DNA from: an uncultured Oscillospiraceae bacterium
Lineage (GTDB): Bacteria > Bacillota > Clostridia > Oscillospirales > Acutalibacteraceae
Assembly (NCBI GenBank): GCA_958354085.1
Contig: CATWUX010000025.1
Coordinates: 1-21,434 of the forward strand
Length of the DNA stretch: 21,434 nucleotides
Reading direction: 5' to 3'
Part shown: in pieces, positions 19,524 to 21,434 of the stretch
Layout: every line of letters starts with the position of its first letter
How positions within the stretch are numbered: the stretch's first letter is position 1
Notes under the pieces: generated by a model
Database searches by the model: none
What the model was told of the DNA's origin: nothing
What the model saw: the letters and a program-made list of their open reading frames with translations, nothing else
Translations under genes and position numbers: made by a program

Positions 19524-21434
19524 ATCCGCATTTGGAGTAACCGCAGTTGCGGCACATGACGCAGCCGCCCTCGTGCTCAACCTTTGCGCCGCATTCGGGA
19601 CATTCCCGGATGTGCGCCGCCACGGCCGGCTCCGCAGCCTTTTTGACGGCCGGTTGGGCCGGCGCCGGACACGCCGTCGTGTCCGCGTGCTTACCGTAGG
19701 TCTGAAATTCCTCCGAAGCGATGACTTTTTCGATCACCCGCGCGATGGCGTCGGGGCAGGAGGTGCATTTCATGCCGTGCTGCCGGATGGTGGAGGGGCA
19801 GCGGATGCCGCGCAGCTGGCTGATAATGGTTTTCACGTCGATACCCGAACGCAGCGCCAGCGACGCCAGACGCGCGGTTGCCTCCGACTGGGAGGGACAG
19901 CCGCCCGCCTTGCCGGTGTTGGTGAACACTTCGCAGATTCCCTGCTCGTCGTAGTTGACGGTGATATACAGATTGCCGCAGCCGATCGCCACCTTTTCGG
20001 TGATGCCGCGGGTCACATCCGGGCGCGGACGCGGCACAATAGCGGCCGGTACAGCCGGAACGGCAGCTGCCGGTTCGGCAGCCGGCGCCGATTCCTCTTT
20101 TTTCGCCAGATTCAGCACCTGGATTTCCCGGCTGCCGTCGCGATAGATGGTCACGCCTTTGCAGCCCAGCTTAAAGGCCAGCGTATAGACGTCCGCGACC
20201 TCCTGCTCGGTGGCGTCATGCGGGAAATTGACGGTTTTGGACACCGCGTTGTCGGTGTGCCGCTGAAATGCCGCCTGCATTTTGGTGTGATACAGCGGGG
20301 AGATATCGTGCGCCGACACAAACACGCGGCGGATCTCCTCGGGAATATCCTCCATATGCGCGATGGTGCCTTCCTGAGCAATACGGTGCATCCGCTCGTC
20401 GGTATACAGTCCCTTTTTCTCCAGCAGTGCGCGCAGAACCGGATTGACCTCCAGCATTTCGGTGCGATCCATCACGCTGCGGATATACACATAAGCAAAC
20501 ACCGGTTCTACGCCGGAGGAAACGCCCGCGATGATGGACAGCGTGCCGGTGGGGGCGATGGTCGTGACCGTCGCGTTGCGCAGCGGCTCACCGTCGGCGT
20601 AAATGCTTTCCGCGAACAGCGGGAACGCGCCGCGCACCTTGGCCAGCTCCGCGCTGGCGGCACGGCCGGTGTTGGTGATGAAGCCCATCACGCGCTCCGC
20701 GAGTTCCACCGCTTCCTCCGAATTGTACGGCACGCCCAAATACAGCAGCATATCCGCCCAGCCCATCACGCCCAGCCCGATCTTGCGCGTCTGGCGGGTG
20801 GTGAAGGCGATCTGCTCCAGCGGGTATTTATTGGCGTCGATGACATTGTCCAGAAAATGAACGGCCTTGCGGATGGTCGCGGTCAGCTTGTCCCAGTCCA
20901 CGGCCCAGCCGCCGTCGGCGGTCGGGCGGAGCATTTTCACCAGATTGATCGAGCCGAGATTGCAGCTTTCGTACGGCAGCAGCGGCTGCTCGCCGCAGGG
21001 GTTGGTGGATTCGATCTCGCCCTGCGCCGGCACAACGTTGTCGCGGTTCAGGCGATCAAGGAAGATGATGCCCGGCTCGCCGTTGCGCCACGCCGCATAG
21101 ACGATCTTGTCAAAAACCTCCTTGGCGTTGAGCTGCCCGACCACCTGCTTGGTGCAGGGATCGACCAGATCGTAATCTGCGCCCTTTTCGGCGGCCTCCA
21201 TAAACGCTTCGGTGATGCCGACCGAACTATTAAAGTTGGTGATATCGGCGTTGTCGGCTTTGCAGTTGATGAACGCGAGGATATCGGGGTGATCCACGCG
21301 CAGAATCCCCATATTCGCGCCGCGGCGGGTGCCGCCCTGCTTGACAGCTTCCGTCGCCATGTTGAACACCCGCATAAAGCTGATCGGGCCGCTCGCCACG
21401 CCGCCGGTGGAGTTGACCGTGCTGCCGCTGGGGC
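19522..21434 (-). CDS. nrdJ: Adenosylcobalamin-dependent (class II) ribonucleotide reductase, C-terminal part
   Basis: Reduces ribonucleotides to deoxyribonucleotides with a B12-derived radical, without oxygen, in the cytosol. The frame stays open to the right window edge, so the N-terminus is missing; about 636 residues are visible. Landmarks are STVNSTGGVASGPISFMRV at the left of the visible part, GGTRRGANMGIL, the catalytic NPCGEQPLLPYESCNLGS segment (active-site cysteine and glutamate), and APTGTLSIIAGVSSGVEP in the barrel. A C-terminal extension follows with a TSCPD-type domain (CPSTIRQHGMKCTSCPDA). Last comes a four-cysteine zinc-ribbon-like tail, CPECGAKVEH...CRNCGY...CG. An Ala/Pro-rich linker (about residues 450-475 of the visible part) separates the catalytic and C-terminal domains. 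The presence of a class II enzyme implies access to cobalamin. Confidence 0.96.
   Translation of the reverse strand, partial: PSGSTVNSTGGVASGPISFMRVFNMATEAVKQGGTRRGANMGILRVDHPDILAFINCKADNADITNFNSSVGITEAFMEAAEKGADYDLVDPCTKQVVGQLNAKEVFDKIVYAAWRNGEPGIIFLDRLNRDNVVPAQGEIESTNPCGEQPLLPYESCNLGSINLVKMLRPTADGGWAVDWDKLTATIRKAVHFLDNVIDANKYPLEQIAFTTRQTRKIGLGVMGWADMLLYLGVPYNSEEAVELAERVMGFITNTGRAASAELAKVRGAFPLFAESIYADGEPLRNATVTTIAPTGTLSIIAGVSSGVEPVFAYVYIRSVMDRTEMLEVNPVLRALLEKKGLYTDERMHRIAQEGTIAHMEDIPEEIRRVFVSAHDISPLYHTKMQAAFQRHTDNAVSKTVNFPHDATEQEVADVYTLAFKLGCKGVTIYRDGSREIQVLNLAKKEESAPAAEPAAAVPAVPAAIVPRPRPDVTRGITEKVAIGCGNLYITVNYDEQGICEVFTNTGKAGGCPSQSEATARLASLALRSGIDVKTIISQLRGIRCPSTIRQHGMKCTSCPDAIARVIEKVIASEEFQTYGKHADTTACPAPAQPAVKKAAEPAVAAHIRECPECGAKVEHEGGCVMCRNCGYSKCG

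Overview
The window looks like a chromosomal segment of a fairly GC-rich anaerobic Firmicute, most likely class Clostridia and probably an Oscillospirales/Ruminococcaceae-type organism. This is inferred from gene content: a V/A-type ATPase operon, an adenosylcobalamin-dependent (class II) ribonucleotide reductase, Firmicute-style FtsX/MacB ABC exporters, and SigA-type promoters with strong GGAGG ribosome binding sites. No species can be named from the sequence alone.

Layout. 1-4233 (+): the end of a V/A-type ATPase operon (subunits E partial, A, B, D), closed by a strong terminator that itself contains a promoter for a small membrane protein (4330-4740). 4838-6018 (-): three small proteins of unknown function, apparently one operon. 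6152-6625 (+): a YfcE/MJ0936-type metallophosphoesterase, followed by a non-coding stretch with a 51-bp palindrome and two DnaA-box-like 9-mers. 7021-7521 (-): an HD-domain hydrolase. 7615-11601 (-): an ABC exporter pair, namely a 1071-residue FtsX-type permease with a long coiled-coil ectodomain and its ATPase. 11614-12458: AT-rich region with a possible frameshifted remnant and a 139-residue unknown protein. 12628-13878 (+): a membrane GT2 glycosyltransferase.

14030-17185: the most interesting part. A tRNA-Thr(UGU) gene is followed by a 3,080-bp integrated element bounded by 48-bp perfect direct repeats of the tRNA 3' half (14058-14105 and 17138-17185). The element encodes a tyrosine recombinase, a HUH rolling-circle replication initiator and a 69-residue acidic protein, all leftward. 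A divergent XRE regulator is read rightward from an operator-bearing intergenic region. About 460 bp of non-coding DNA at the right end is packed with hairpins and short direct repeats and resembles a single-strand replication origin region. It has no visible capsid, conjugation or cargo genes, so it appears to be a minimal integrative rolling-circle replicon or satellite. It supplies the tRNA with a new terminator, and the apparent native terminators lie beyond the right repeat.

17348-19487 (+): a MarR regulator, then an ECF sigma factor overlapping a single-pass membrane protein that is probably its partner or anti-sigma. 19522-21434 (-): the 3' part of class II ribonucleotide reductase (nrdJ), cut by the window edge. 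Flanking genes look like ordinary chromosomal housekeeping and accessory genes; the tRNA-Thr element is the clear mobile insertion.
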